Shown one piece after another: positions 1 through 11,507 of a stretch of DNA of 64,000 bases; position 1 is the first letter of the stretch, and each line of letters opens with the position of its first letter. The notes under the pieces were generated by a model, which worked only from the letters and a program-made list of their open reading frames with translations, did not search any database and had not been told where the DNA came from. This DNA comes from Pseudomonas sp. MUP55 (lineage in GTDB: Bacteria; Pseudomonadota; Gammaproteobacteria; Pseudomonadales; Pseudomonadaceae), in the NCBI RefSeq assembly GCF_034043515.1, contig NZ_CP138214.1:1-64000 (forward strand). Direction: 5' to 3'. Made by a program: the position numbers and the translations under genes.

Positions 1-11
1 AGGGGATATCC

Positions 12-1514
12 GTGTCAGTGGAACTTTGGCAGCAGTGCGTGGAGCTTTTGCGCGATGAGCTGCCTGCCCAGCAATTCAACACCTGGATCCGTCCGCTACA
101 GGTCGAAGCCGAAGGCGACGAGTTGCGTGTCTACGCGCCCAATCGTTTTGTTCTGGACTGGGTCAACGAGAAGTACCTGAGCCGCGTTCTCGAATTGCTC
201 GACGAACATGGCAACGGCATCGCGCCCGTGCTTTCCTTATTAATAGGCAGCAAACGCAGCTCCGCGCCTCGCGCCGCTCCGAATGCGCCATTGGCTGCCG
301 CTGCGTCGCAGGCCCAGCCAGCGCCGGTTGTCGCTGCGGCACCGACGCCCGCCAAATCCTCCGCGCAAAAAAATGCACTGGAGAACGAAGAACCGTCCCG
401 CGACAGCTTCGACCCGATGGCCGGTGCGAGTTCTCAGCAGGCGCCCGTGCGTGCCGAACAGCGTACGGTGCAGGTCGAAGGTGCGCTCAAGCACACCAGC
501 TACCTGAACCGCACCTTTACCTTCGAGAATTTCGTGGAAGGTAAGTCCAACCAGCTGGCCCGTGCGGCGGCCTGGCAAGTGGCCGACAACCCCAAGCACG
601 GTTACAACCCGCTCTTCCTTTATGGCGGGGTTGGCCTGGGTAAAACTCACTTGATGCACGCTGTGGGTAACCACCTGTTAAAGAAGAACCCGAATGCCAA
701 GGTGGTCTACCTGCACTCGGAGCGCTTCGTCGCCGACATGGTCAAGGCCCTGCAACTCAACGCGATCAACGAGTTCAAGCGGTTCTATCGCTCCGTTGAT
801 GCGTTGCTGATCGATGACATCCAATTTTTTGCGCGCAAGGAACGTTCCCAGGAAGAGTTTTTCCACACGTTCAACGCCCTGCTCGAAGGCGGCCAGCAGG
901 TCATCTTGACCAGTGACCGTTATCCAAAGGAAATCGAAGGCCTTGAAGAGCGCTTGAAGTCGCGATTCGGCTGGGGTTTGACCGTTGCCGTCGAGCCGCC
1001 TGAGCTGGAGACCCGCGTCGCGATCCTGATGAAAAAGGCCGACCAAGCCAAGGTCGATCTGCCCCACGATGCCGCATTCTTTATCGCTCAACGTATCCGC
1101 TCCAACGTGCGTGAGCTGGAAGGCGCGCTGAAGCGAGTCATCGCCCACTCGCACTTCATGGGTCGCGACATCACCATCGAGCTGATTCGCGAATCCCTGA
1201 AAGACTTGCTGGCACTGCAGGACAAGCTGGTGAGTGTGGATAACATCCAGCGCACCGTTGCCGAGTACTACAAGATCAAGATTTCCGACCTGCTGTCCAA
1301 GCGCCGTTCGCGTTCGGTAGCGCGTCCGCGGCAAGTGGCCATGGCCCTCTCCAAGGAGTTGACCAACCACAGCCTGCCGGAAATCGGCGATGTGTTTGGT
1401 GGTCGCGACCACACCACGGTTTTGCACGCGTGCCGCAAGATCAACGAACTTAAGGAATCCGACGCGGATATTCGCGAGGACTACAAGAACCTGCTGCGTA
1501 CACTGACTACGTGA
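12..1514 (+). CDS. dnaA: Chromosomal replication initiator DnaA
   Basis: DnaA binds DnaA boxes at oriC, melts the origin and helps load DnaB. The 500-residue protein has the four usual parts: an N-terminal helical domain ([10 protein letters not shown]), a variable Ala/Pro/Gln-rich linker (about 80-160), the AAA+ domain with Walker [10 protein letters not shown] and Walker B LLIDDIQ, and the C-terminal DnaA-box helix-turn-helix ending in [15 protein letters not shown]. The start is GTG with an AGGGGA ribosome site just inside the window edge, so the promoter and oriC lie outside. It heads the conserved dnaA-dnaN-recF-gyrB cluster. The call is certain. Confidence 0.98.
   Translation: MSVELWQQCVELLRDELPAQQFNTWIRPLQVEAEGDELRVYAPNRFVLDWVNEKYLSRVLELLDEHGNGIAPVLSLLIGSKRSSAPRAAPNAPLAAAASQAQPAPVVAAAPTPAKSSAQKNALENEEPSRDSFDPMAGASSQQAPVRAEQRTVQVEGALKHTSYLNRTFTFENFVEGKSNQLARAAAWQVADNPKHGYNPLFLYGGVGLGKTHLMHAVGNHLLKKNPNAKVVYLHSERFVADMVKALQLNAINEFKRFYRSVDALLIDDIQFFARKERSQEEFFHTFNALLEGGQQVILTSDRYPKEIEGLEERLKSRFGWGLTVAVEPPELETRVAILMKKADQAKVDLPHDAAFFIAQRIRSNVRELEGALKRVIAHSHFMGRDITIELIRESLKDLLALQDKLVSVDNIQRTVAEYYKIKISDLLSKRRSRSVARPRQVAMALSKELTNHSLPEIGDVFGGRDHTTVLHACRKINELKESDADIREDYKNLLRTLTT
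1235..1243 (-). promoter_or_regulatory. Consensus DnaA box inside dnaA
   Basis: TGTGGATAA is the exact reverse complement of the DnaA box TTATCCACA. It lies within the dnaA coding sequence near the AAA+/DNA-binding junction. A single box inside a gene may be chance or may titrate DnaA; there is no cluster or AT-rich unwinding element here, so it is not an origin. Confidence 0.35.
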
Positions 1515-1552
1515 TGACACCAGCGCAGCTTATTAAGGCAAGGGACTAGACC

Positions 1553-2656
1553 ATGCATTTCACCATTCAACGCGAAGCCCTGTTGAAACCCCTGCAACTG
1601 GTCGCAGGCGTCGTCGAGCGCCGACAGACCTTGCCGGTGCTTTCCAACGTATTACTGGTGGTCGAAGGCCAGCAGTTGTCTTTGACCGGTACCGACCTGG
1701 AAGTCGAGCTGGTTGGCCGCGTGCAGCTCGAAGAGCCCGCCGAACCCGGCGAGATCACCGTGCCGGCGCGCAAGCTGATGGATATCTGCAAAAGCTTGCC
1801 GAACGACGCGCTGATCGACATCAAGGTCGATGAATCGAAACTGGTGGTCAAAGCCGGTCGCAGCCGCTTCACCCTGTCCACGTTGCCAGCCAACGATTTC
1901 CCAACGGTGGAAGAAGGCCCGGGTTCGCTGACCTGCAGCCTGGAGCAAAGCAAGCTGCGTCGTTTGATCGAGCGCACCAGCTTCGCCATGGCTCAGCAGG
2001 ACGTACGTTACTACCTTAACGGCATGTTGCTGGAAGTGTCCGAAGGCATCATCCGTGCTGTCGCCACCGACGGCCACCGTTTGGCGATGTGTTCGATGCG
2101 CGCCGATATAGGCCAGCCGGACCGTCACCAGGTCATCGTGCCACGTAAAGGCATCCTTGAACTGGCGCGTTTGCTTACCGAGCCGGATGGCAACGTCAGC
2201 ATCGTTCTGGGCCAACACCACATCCGCGCGACGACCGGCGAATTCACCTTCACGTCCAAGCTGGTCGACGGCAAGTTCCCGGACTACGAGCGTGTGCTGC
2301 CTAAAGGCGGTGACAAGCTGGTGCTTGGCGATCGTCAGGCCCTGCGTGAAGCGTTCAGCCGTACTGCCATTCTCTCCAACGAGAAGTACCGGGGTATTCG
2401 CCTGCAACTGGCCAATGGTCAGTTGAAGATCCAGGCCAACAACCCGGAACAGGAAGAAGCGGAAGAGGAAGTGGGCGTTGACTACAACGGCGGTTCGCTG
2501 GAAATCGGCTTCAACGTGAGCTACCTGCTGGACGTGCTGGGTGTGATGACCACCGAACAGGTTCGCCTGATTCTGTCGGACTCCAACAGCAGCGCGCTGG
2601 TACAAGAATCCGATAACGACGACTCGGCTTACGTTGTTATGCCGATGCGCCTGTAA
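1553..2656 (+). CDS. dnaN: DNA polymerase III beta sliding clamp
   Basis: This is the beta clamp, a ring-shaped dimer that tethers DNA polymerase III to DNA and serves as hub for Hda, MutS, ligase and translesion polymerases. At 367 residues it is the expected length, and the three topologically similar domains can be followed from MHFTIQREALLKPLQ to the C-terminal YVVMPMRL, where the pocket-forming MPMRL motif is present. It starts with ATG after an AAGGCAAGG stretch, 38 bp downstream of dnaA, and is probably co-transcribed with it. Confidence 0.98.
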   Translation: MHFTIQREALLKPLQLVAGVVERRQTLPVLSNVLLVVEGQQLSLTGTDLEVELVGRVQLEEPAEPGEITVPARKLMDICKSLPNDALIDIKVDESKLVVKAGRSRFTLSTLPANDFPTVEEGPGSLTCSLEQSKLRRLIERTSFAMAQQDVRYYLNGMLLEVSEGIIRAVATDGHRLAMCSMRADIGQPDRHQVIVPRKGILELARLLTEPDGNVSIVLGQHHIRATTGEFTFTSKLVDGKFPDYERVLPKGGDKLVLGDRQALREAFSRTAILSNEKYRGIRLQLANGQLKIQANNPEQEEAEEEVGVDYNGGSLEIGFNVSYLLDVLGVMTTEQVRLILSDSNSSALVQESDNDDSAYVVMPMRL

Positions 2657-2676
2657 TCATGCTCAGCAGAAGCTAG

Positions 2677-6202
<3,526 letters not shown>

Positions 6203-6207
6203 TCTGT
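6203..6207. repeat. Target-site duplication, gyrB-side copy (TCTGT)
   Basis: TCTGT immediately follows the gyrB TGA and immediately precedes the terminal TGT of the transposon. The same five bases follow the terminal ACA at 34607-34611. A 5-bp duplication is the Tn7-family hallmark. Confidence 0.93.
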
Positions 6208-6250
6208 TGTAGGTTCTCAAAATAAATGAGAATTTTCACAAATAGTTGAA
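6208..6250 (+). repeat. Transposon end, tnsA side: terminal repeat and second TnsB site
   Basis: The terminal 22 bp (6208-6229) form the inverted repeat. A second, abutting copy around 6229-6250 contains TTCACAAATAGTTGA, close to the TTCACAAAATAGATGA core of the other end. Closely packed TnsB sites are typical of the Tn7 right end, which lies next to tnsA. A third, weaker match (GGTTTTCACATATAAC) lies around 6426-6441. Confidence 0.85.
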
Positions 6251-6257
6251 CTGTGCA

Positions 6258-6297
6258 ACACAAAAAAGCCAACGCTGTAGCGTTGGCTTTTTTGTGT
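6258..6297. terminator. Element-borne terminator resembling the native gyrB terminator
   Basis: An 18-bp perfect stem (6258-6275 with 6280-6297) closes a TGTA loop and carries A-rich and T-rich arms, so it can work in both directions. Its core AAAAAAGCCAACGC paired with GCGTTGGCTTTTTT is identical to that of the chromosomal hairpin at 34662-34697. It begins 56 bases after the gyrB stop. It probably terminates gyrB transcription and shields tnsA from read-through. Confidence 0.9.
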
Positions 6298-6860
6298 CTC
6301 TTGGTTAAAAATTTCGGATAAGCGATTCGGTGTTATAAAGAATGCATATTTTTATAATAAAAATAGAGAAATAGCTTTATTGAAAACGTTATTCGCTAAC
6401 TCGATGTAAATTAAATTTTATAGAAGGTTTTCACATATAACACGGAACTATAAGATTCAACTTTATTTGCTCATATGGCTATAAAGGAATTGTCAGTAGT
6501 CAATGCCTGGCTTAATATCATTAGTCCAAAATTAGCTTTGAATGCATGAGGTAGGGCTAATTTACTGTTTGACGTGATGCGCGCCAGAGCTGGCGTATGA
6601 GGATTCTAAATGCAGAAAGAGGAAGCCAGAATGTAAAAACGCGATCAACCTTGGGAGGATGACCGCGCCTAGATGAAGCAGGAATTACTAGTGTGGTGCT
6701 CGTAATTTCTGCCTTTTTTCGGCGCATGTCAACTCTCCCCAATTTTTCGACCTTATCGAGGCGTCTCGAGGGCACAGTGTTGCCTGTTGAATAGCCTCCA
6801 TGAGTCCGCTGGCGCATGCATTTTTCCGCGTCAAGGACTCGTTCGACCTGGAGAAATGTC
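6298..6860. other. Non-coding end region upstream of tnsA
   Basis: This 560-bp stretch is A+T-rich in its first half (about 6300-6480), as expected of Tn7-type ends. It holds no convincing gene; the only long frame is antisense to the start of tnsA and reads as a shadow. The tnsA promoter must lie here, but I cannot pick a convincing -35/-10 pair. Confidence 0.6.
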
Positions 6861-7499
6861 ATGGCCGCAAGAAATGTTGTAACCCGCAGATCCTGCCACT
6901 TCCGGGGCTTTTTCCCCTCACTGAAAAATGGCAAATCCATTCCTTGGGAATCCCAGCTTGAGGGGTATTTTTTGAGTCTTCTTGAGCTGTCGCCTCAGGT
7001 GTTTCGATACGAAGTTCAGCCCAGCAAAGAAACCTTCGAAATGGGTGGGCACACCGCCATCTATTACCCTGACGTCCGGGCGGTGCTACACGACGGAACG
7101 GAGCAATGGTTTGAGGTTAAGCCCGCTGCAAGGCTCCTAACCCGGCATACAAGCTCGCGCATGGAGGCTATTAAAGACCATTTCAGGCAGACCAATCGGG
7201 TGTTCACGGTTGTTAGTGACGAACATCTCTTGGCTGAGCCGTTCTCCAACAATCTCCGTGATTTAATGTATTACCGGCGGAGCATGATGCTCATTGATTG
7301 CGACCCGAAAACTTCTGTTGCGCTTTTAAAGACCTATCAACCCGACACGATTAAGGAACTCTGTGAATTGTTAGGTTGTAAAAAAACATGGCAACTGCTT
7401 GGACTAGGTTACGTCGGGGTGAACCTCGAAAAGCCTATAGCACCTTTTGCTCCGATCTATATCCAAGGAGGCCACCGTCATGGAAACTTTTTCGCTTAA
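6861..7499 (+). CDS. tnsA: Tn7-like transposition endonuclease TnsA
   Basis: TnsA cleaves the 5' ends of the transposon so that, with TnsB, the element leaves by cut-and-paste instead of copy-in. The 212-residue protein has a restriction-enzyme-like core: IPWESQLE (E30), then YYPDVR (D71) and FEVKPA (E85, K87), matching the E...D...E/QxK pattern of Tn7 TnsA, followed by a C-terminal winged-helix-like part. I start it at ATG 6861, which has GGAG seven bases upstream; an in-frame ATG at 6816 lacks such a site. It overlaps tnsB by 20 bp, suggesting coupled translation. Confidence 0.93.
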   Translation: MAARNVVTRRSCHFRGFFPSLKNGKSIPWESQLEGYFLSLLELSPQVFRYEVQPSKETFEMGGHTAIYYPDVRAVLHDGTEQWFEVKPAARLLTRHTSSRMEAIKDHFRQTNRVFTVVSDEHLLAEPFSNNLRDLMYYRRSMMLIDCDPKTSVALLKTYQPDTIKELCELLGCKKTWQLLGLGYVGVNLEKPIAPFAPIYIQGGHRHGNFFA

Positions 7500-9441
7500 G
7501 CTGAAATTGGTGGTGATATTTAACGGTGCCAAGTTAACACTTGTAAAACGGCTCAAAAATCGTCAGTTGCTTTGGGTAGATGAGCTTGGCGAGCCCGCCA
7601 AAATGACGGAGGCAGAGTTTTATAAACTTTATGACACCAGAGCGTTGTTCGTGGATGAGGAGCAACCTTATCTCGGCGTGATTCCTATAGTTCGAAACGC
7701 AGCACCTGACATCACTTGCTTCCCCGAGAAGCACTCTGCCGCGGCATACCGGCGGCGATCCTATCTAACACGTCTCATTGATTGCATTAGTCATAAGCTA
7801 CCCCCTAACAACGATCTGAACGGGCTGATTCAAAAAACAGCCATTGAGATGGGTGATCCGATTACACCGCCGTCAGTGTCGACAGTTAGGCGATGGATCC
7901 TTCTATTCCGAACTGGCAGTGTCGTTAAATTGGTCCCCCGTCACAGAGATAAAGGCCGATCGCGAATCATTATCGGGGAGTTAGAGGAGGTGGTGTCGGA
8001 TCTAGTCGATACCGACTATCTGACTTTGGAGCGCCCGCTCCTATCTACCGTGTATGCGGAGCTGAAGGCACGTATCGACAACATAAATGCGGGACGGCTG
8101 CCCTCTCAAAGGCTAGTGGTCCCGTCTGAAATGACTTTTAGGCGATACGTTGACAGTCTAGACCCGTGTGAGGTCGACAAAGGTCGTTTGGGCAAACATG
8201 CGGCAAACCAACTCCATCGGACTGCGATAGGCAAACTGGTTGTCAGGAAAATTCTCGATCGTTGGGAAATTGATCACACTCCGCTAGACATTTTGGTGGT
8301 GGACGAAGAAACAGGGAAGCACATCGGCAGACCATTTCTGACGATAGTGCTTGATCGCCATTCTCGAATGGTCATGGCATACCTTATCCATTTTTCAGCT
8401 CCAAATACCGAAAGCGTGCTCCGGGTAATTGAGCGCGCGATTCGGCCGAAAGCGGATTGGTTGTCTCGATTTTCTGCAGTGCTTAACGAATGGAGAGCCC
8501 ATGGGCTTCCTTCACGTATTGTTCCTGACAATGCGGCGGAGTTCCACGCAGGTGACCTAGTTAGCGCATTTAACGAGCTTGGCATTGAAATTATGTATCC
8601 CGCCTCCCGCGCACCTCAAAAGAAAGGCGCAGTAGAGCGTTTTTTTCGTACTTTGAATGACGGTCTGATCCATCGACTTCCAGGTACGACTTTCTCAAAC
8701 ACCAGAGAGCGCGGCAATTACCCGGCTGAGGCACTCGCCTGCATAACCCTTGTTGAGCTTGAATCCAAACTGGTCAAGTGGATCGTGGACGTTTATCACC
8801 AACGGCCACACCGTGGCCTCCCGTCTCAACTAAGTCCCGCACAAGCTTGGCTTGCTGGAGAGGCAGAGCGTCATATCTGCCTGCCAACTGATCTGGATGC
8901 GTTGGAATCAGTACTGGCCAAACGCAAGGACAGCCCCGTTCACCATTATGGTGTTGAAGTTGGGACACATATCTATCACTCGCCAGAGCTTGCAGAGTTA
9001 AAAATGAAGCTCGCGGAGGGTGAGAAAATACAAGTCCGATACCGCGACGAGCTCGGACATGTATGGGTTCATGACCGTTTCAGAAACCTCTTTATCCTGG
9101 TACCAGCTAAAGACAAACGGCTCATTGGTATGAGTCGGGAAACCTTTGATCTTGCACGTGCGCAGTTGCGTCAATCAGGAAAGTCGTCACCTACCTTTGA
9201 CGCGATTCATCAAGCGTACCGAGCCATCATGGCTGATGTTGCAGATCTGAAACGATCTCAGAAGGCTCGTAAACGCCGTGAAGCGGCAAAAGTGAAACTT
9301 GATCGCAGCGGTGTTCAAAAGGCTCCACTCCCGGTAGGCATGCCAGACTCCGTGGACTTTCTTGACGCCGAGGTAGTCCTGGAGTCCATTTCTGCATACC
9401 CAGTTGTCTCGCGCGCTCCCTACATGAGGGGGAAAAAATGA
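7480..9441 (+). CDS. tnsB: Tn7-like DDE transposase TnsB
   Basis: TnsB binds the end repeats, cuts the 3' ends and joins them to target DNA. The 653-residue protein carries an N-terminal multi-helix DNA-binding region and a central integrase-fold catalytic domain. The DDE residues are visible as D265 in EIDHTPLD, D350 in IVPDNAAEF and E386 in KKGAVERFF. A beta-barrel and a basic C-terminal tail (LKRSQKARKRREAAKVK), the part that in Tn7 contacts TnsC, follow. The ATG at 7480 is preceded by AAGGAGG eight bases upstream, better than the in-frame start at 7447. The gene overlaps tnsC by ATGA. Confidence 0.96.
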   Translation: METFSLKLKLVVIFNGAKLTLVKRLKNRQLLWVDELGEPAKMTEAEFYKLYDTRALFVDEEQPYLGVIPIVRNAAPDITCFPEKHSAAAYRRRSYLTRLIDCISHKLPPNNDLNGLIQKTAIEMGDPITPPSVSTVRRWILLFRTGSVVKLVPRHRDKGRSRIIIGELEEVVSDLVDTDYLTLERPLLSTVYAELKARIDNINAGRLPSQRLVVPSEMTFRRYVDSLDPCEVDKGRLGKHAANQLHRTAIGKLVVRKILDRWEIDHTPLDILVVDEETGKHIGRPFLTIVLDRHSRMVMAYLIHFSAPNTESVLRVIERAIRPKADWLSRFSAVLNEWRAHGLPSRIVPDNAAEFHAGDLVSAFNELGIEIMYPASRAPQKKGAVERFFRTLNDGLIHRLPGTTFSNTRERGNYPAEALACITLVELESKLVKWIVDVYHQRPHRGLPSQLSPAQAWLAGEAERHICLPTDLDALESVLAKRKDSPVHHYGVEVGTHIYHSPELAELKMKLAEGEKIQVRYRDELGHVWVHDRFRNLFILVPAKDKRLIGMSRETFDLARAQLRQSGKSSPTFDAIHQAYRAIMADVADLKRSQKARKRREAAKVKLDRSGVQKAPLPVGMPDSVDFLDAEVVLESISAYPVVSRAPYMRGKK

Positions 9442-10373
9442 ACGCCAATACACGACAAGAGAGTGCATTTTCTCTACGCCACCATTTTATTCGTAGCCCG
9501 CAAAGTGATCACGCGATCATGCGCTTGGAAGAGGTCCACCAGGACACTGTCAGAACTCAAAATAGCAAAGGCCTTGTTATCCAAGGGCCGAGTGGTGTCG
9601 GCAAGAGCTCGCTGGTTAGGGAGTACATACGCAATGAAACAGCTGGAGATTCGGCTCAGATTCGGTCGGTTCTGGTTGTGGAAATGCCCTCCTCCCCATC
9701 AAAAAAGAACCTCGCGACGGCTGTGTTGGTCGCAATGAAGGACCCGTTTGCCACTGCTCGCGGCCATTCTGCCGAGCATAAATTCACTCGGATAGTTACG
9801 TTGCTGAAGAATCAGGGGACCGCAATGATCATCCTGGATGAAGCACAGCATCTTGTGGATTACAAAAAGGTTGGTGCTTACGAGGCAGCAGATTGGATCA
9901 AAAGTTTGATGAACGAAACCGACATCACTGTAGTGCTGGTCGGTCTGAAACGGACAGAGGGGCTGCTTTGGGCTAATGAACAGCTTCGCCGAAGGTTCTC
10001 AGCCAGCATCGATTATGGAAGGTATGAGTTCACTGAGGAAAAATGGAAGCAATTCGCATCTTTGTTGAAGGCCATTCAAGGCTTGTTGCCTGTTCAGAGC
10101 ATTAACTTCCTTTCTAAAGACATGCTGCAGCGTTTCCATTTGGCGTCCTTTGGACTGATTGATTATTTGATCAAAGTTCTGGATCGCGCCGTGTGGCTGG
10201 TTCAGCACAACGACACAGAAGGTATCGATCTTGAAGTACTTTCCCAGGCGTTCAAGGATGAGGTGTGGAGTCAGGTCCCAATTGAAAGGAATCCATTCAG
10301 TACGTCTTTCGATTTCCGGCCGCTAATAGGCGGTCGCGAGCCTTTCGAGAACTTTGACCATCTTTCTGCTTGA
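9438..10373 (+). CDS. tnsC: Tn7-like AAA+ regulator TnsC
   Basis: TnsC is the ATP-dependent matchmaker that joins a target-bound TniQ/TnsD protein to the TnsAB transposase and enforces target immunity. The 311-residue protein has Walker A GPSGVGKSS (about residues 50-58), Walker B MIILDEAQH (D134, E135) and an arginine-rich sensor region (EQLRRRFSASIDYGRYEF). It is shorter than the roughly 550-residue TnsC of Tn7 and closer to the compact TnsC/TniB type. Its ATG overlaps the tnsB stop codon. Confidence 0.94.
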   Translation: MNANTRQESAFSLRHHFIRSPQSDHAIMRLEEVHQDTVRTQNSKGLVIQGPSGVGKSSLVREYIRNETAGDSAQIRSVLVVEMPSSPSKKNLATAVLVAMKDPFATARGHSAEHKFTRIVTLLKNQGTAMIILDEAQHLVDYKKVGAYEAADWIKSLMNETDITVVLVGLKRTEGLLWANEQLRRRFSASIDYGRYEFTEEKWKQFASLLKAIQGLLPVQSINFLSKDMLQRFHLASFGLIDYLIKVLDRAVWLVQHNDTEGIDLEVLSQAFKDEVWSQVPIERNPFSTSFDFRPLIGGREPFENFDHLSA

Positions 10374-10409
10374 GAGGCTGCCGGGGGTAACCCCGGCATT
10401 TATAACAAT

Positions 10410-11507
10410 ATGCAAAACGATATTTACGCCGATCTTTTAGCCTTGGAAGCATCTGTAATGGAGGCTCGTGCAGCTGAGTCGCGGATCAAAGCTAAGTCAC
10501 GGATGCAGCGTGCGTTTGATCAACTGGCTGTGCCGCAGGTGGATTTACTATTGAAGAGCAATCTTCAGCCTTGGGAGGGGCTAGATAGCCTTTTGTTCCG
10601 CGTCGCAAATCTCAATCACTTACTAGGTATATCGCAACTTAAAATCGCATTGGATATGCCTAACGGTTCGTTCTATGGGCAGATAGAAAACAGAAATAGC
10701 CAGCTACAAAAGTGCACCGGCAGCACTGCCGAAGCTCTTCTTGAGTCGATGCCGGTTCAAGATGATGCTGGCATGGTGAGACTCGGAGGCCATGAATTCA
10801 CAGCACGCACCGTATCGCTCAAAACTCAACGTATTTGCCCCTTGTGTATAAGGGCGTATGGATATGCACGTGTTTATTGGGCATTTGCTCCGCTAGCAGT
10901 GTGTGAAGAGCATGGCTGCTATTTGTGGGATCAGTGTCCAACATGCTATGCCTCGCTTGGCGACAACAGACCCGAGTTGGGCAGGTGTCGCTGTGGTGCT
11001 CGCTTTGACGATTTTCCATCTATGGCTGCGAGTGCCCTGGCTACCGCTCTTGCTTCCCTTATTGCCAGCTTGTATAAGCGCCACGAGAGCCTTTCAGTGC
11101 GATCTGACGGTGGGCTTGATATTGATCGCTTAGCCTCTCTCGGGCTCAATGACCTGCTGAAGTTGATTATGTTTCTGGGGGCGATTTCCAGTGATCGAAA
11201 GGGCATGACTCTGAGTTTGAATCGCCGTGTCGTTTCGATGGGACTGGTGCGTCAACAATTTGAGCGGGCAGCTACTGCATTATCTGACTGGCCAAACGGA
11301 ATGTTCGCAATTCTGCGACGGGCCAGGGTTTTTACCTCATGGCAAGAGACGCCTAATTCGGTCTACGGCAGTTTGGTTCACGTGCACGACCTAGCTATGG
11401 ACAAGCTGGACCATTGCTCATTCAAACTGATCTCTGAGGGATTCAGCTCATTCCTCAGTACTCCCCAGGCATGGCGCGAATATGAGTTTGAGGAGCCGCA
11501 GCGATAA
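10410..11507 (+). CDS. tniQ: TniQ-family target selector, short form
   Basis: TniQ proteins link target recognition to TnsC. This 365-residue protein has the TniQ zinc-ribbon pattern: CPLC (C143, C146), an AVCEEHG segment, then QCPTC and RCRCG, together with the usual hydrophobic W-x-F stretch between the first knuckles. It lies 36 bp after tnsC, and its TAATG junction overlaps the next gene, so all five genes form one operon. The N-terminal 90 residues also hold helices resembling the conserved TniQ start (LLFRVANLN). In elements with two TniQ proteins one usually serves a fixed chromosomal site and the other mobile targets; which does which here cannot be told from sequence. Confidence 0.9.
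   Translation: MQNDIYADLLALEASVMEARAAESRIKAKSRMQRAFDQLAVPQVDLLLKSNLQPWEGLDSLLFRVANLNHLLGISQLKIALDMPNGSFYGQIENRNSQLQKCTGSTAEALLESMPVQDDAGMVRLGGHEFTARTVSLKTQRICPLCIRAYGYARVYWAFAPLAVCEEHGCYLWDQCPTCYASLGDNRPELGRCRCGARFDDFPSMAASALATALASLIASLYKRHESLSVRSDGGLDIDRLASLGLNDLLKLIMFLGAISSDRKGMTLSLNRRVVSMGLVRQQFERAATALSDWPNGMFAILRRARVFTSWQETPNSVYGSLVHVHDLAMDKLDHCSFKLISEGFSSFLSTPQAWREYEFEEPQR

Noticed and set aside
6557..6940. 127-codon minus-strand frame upstream of and antisense to tnsA
   Set aside because: It overlaps the start of tnsA, has an unlikely composition and no ribosome site.
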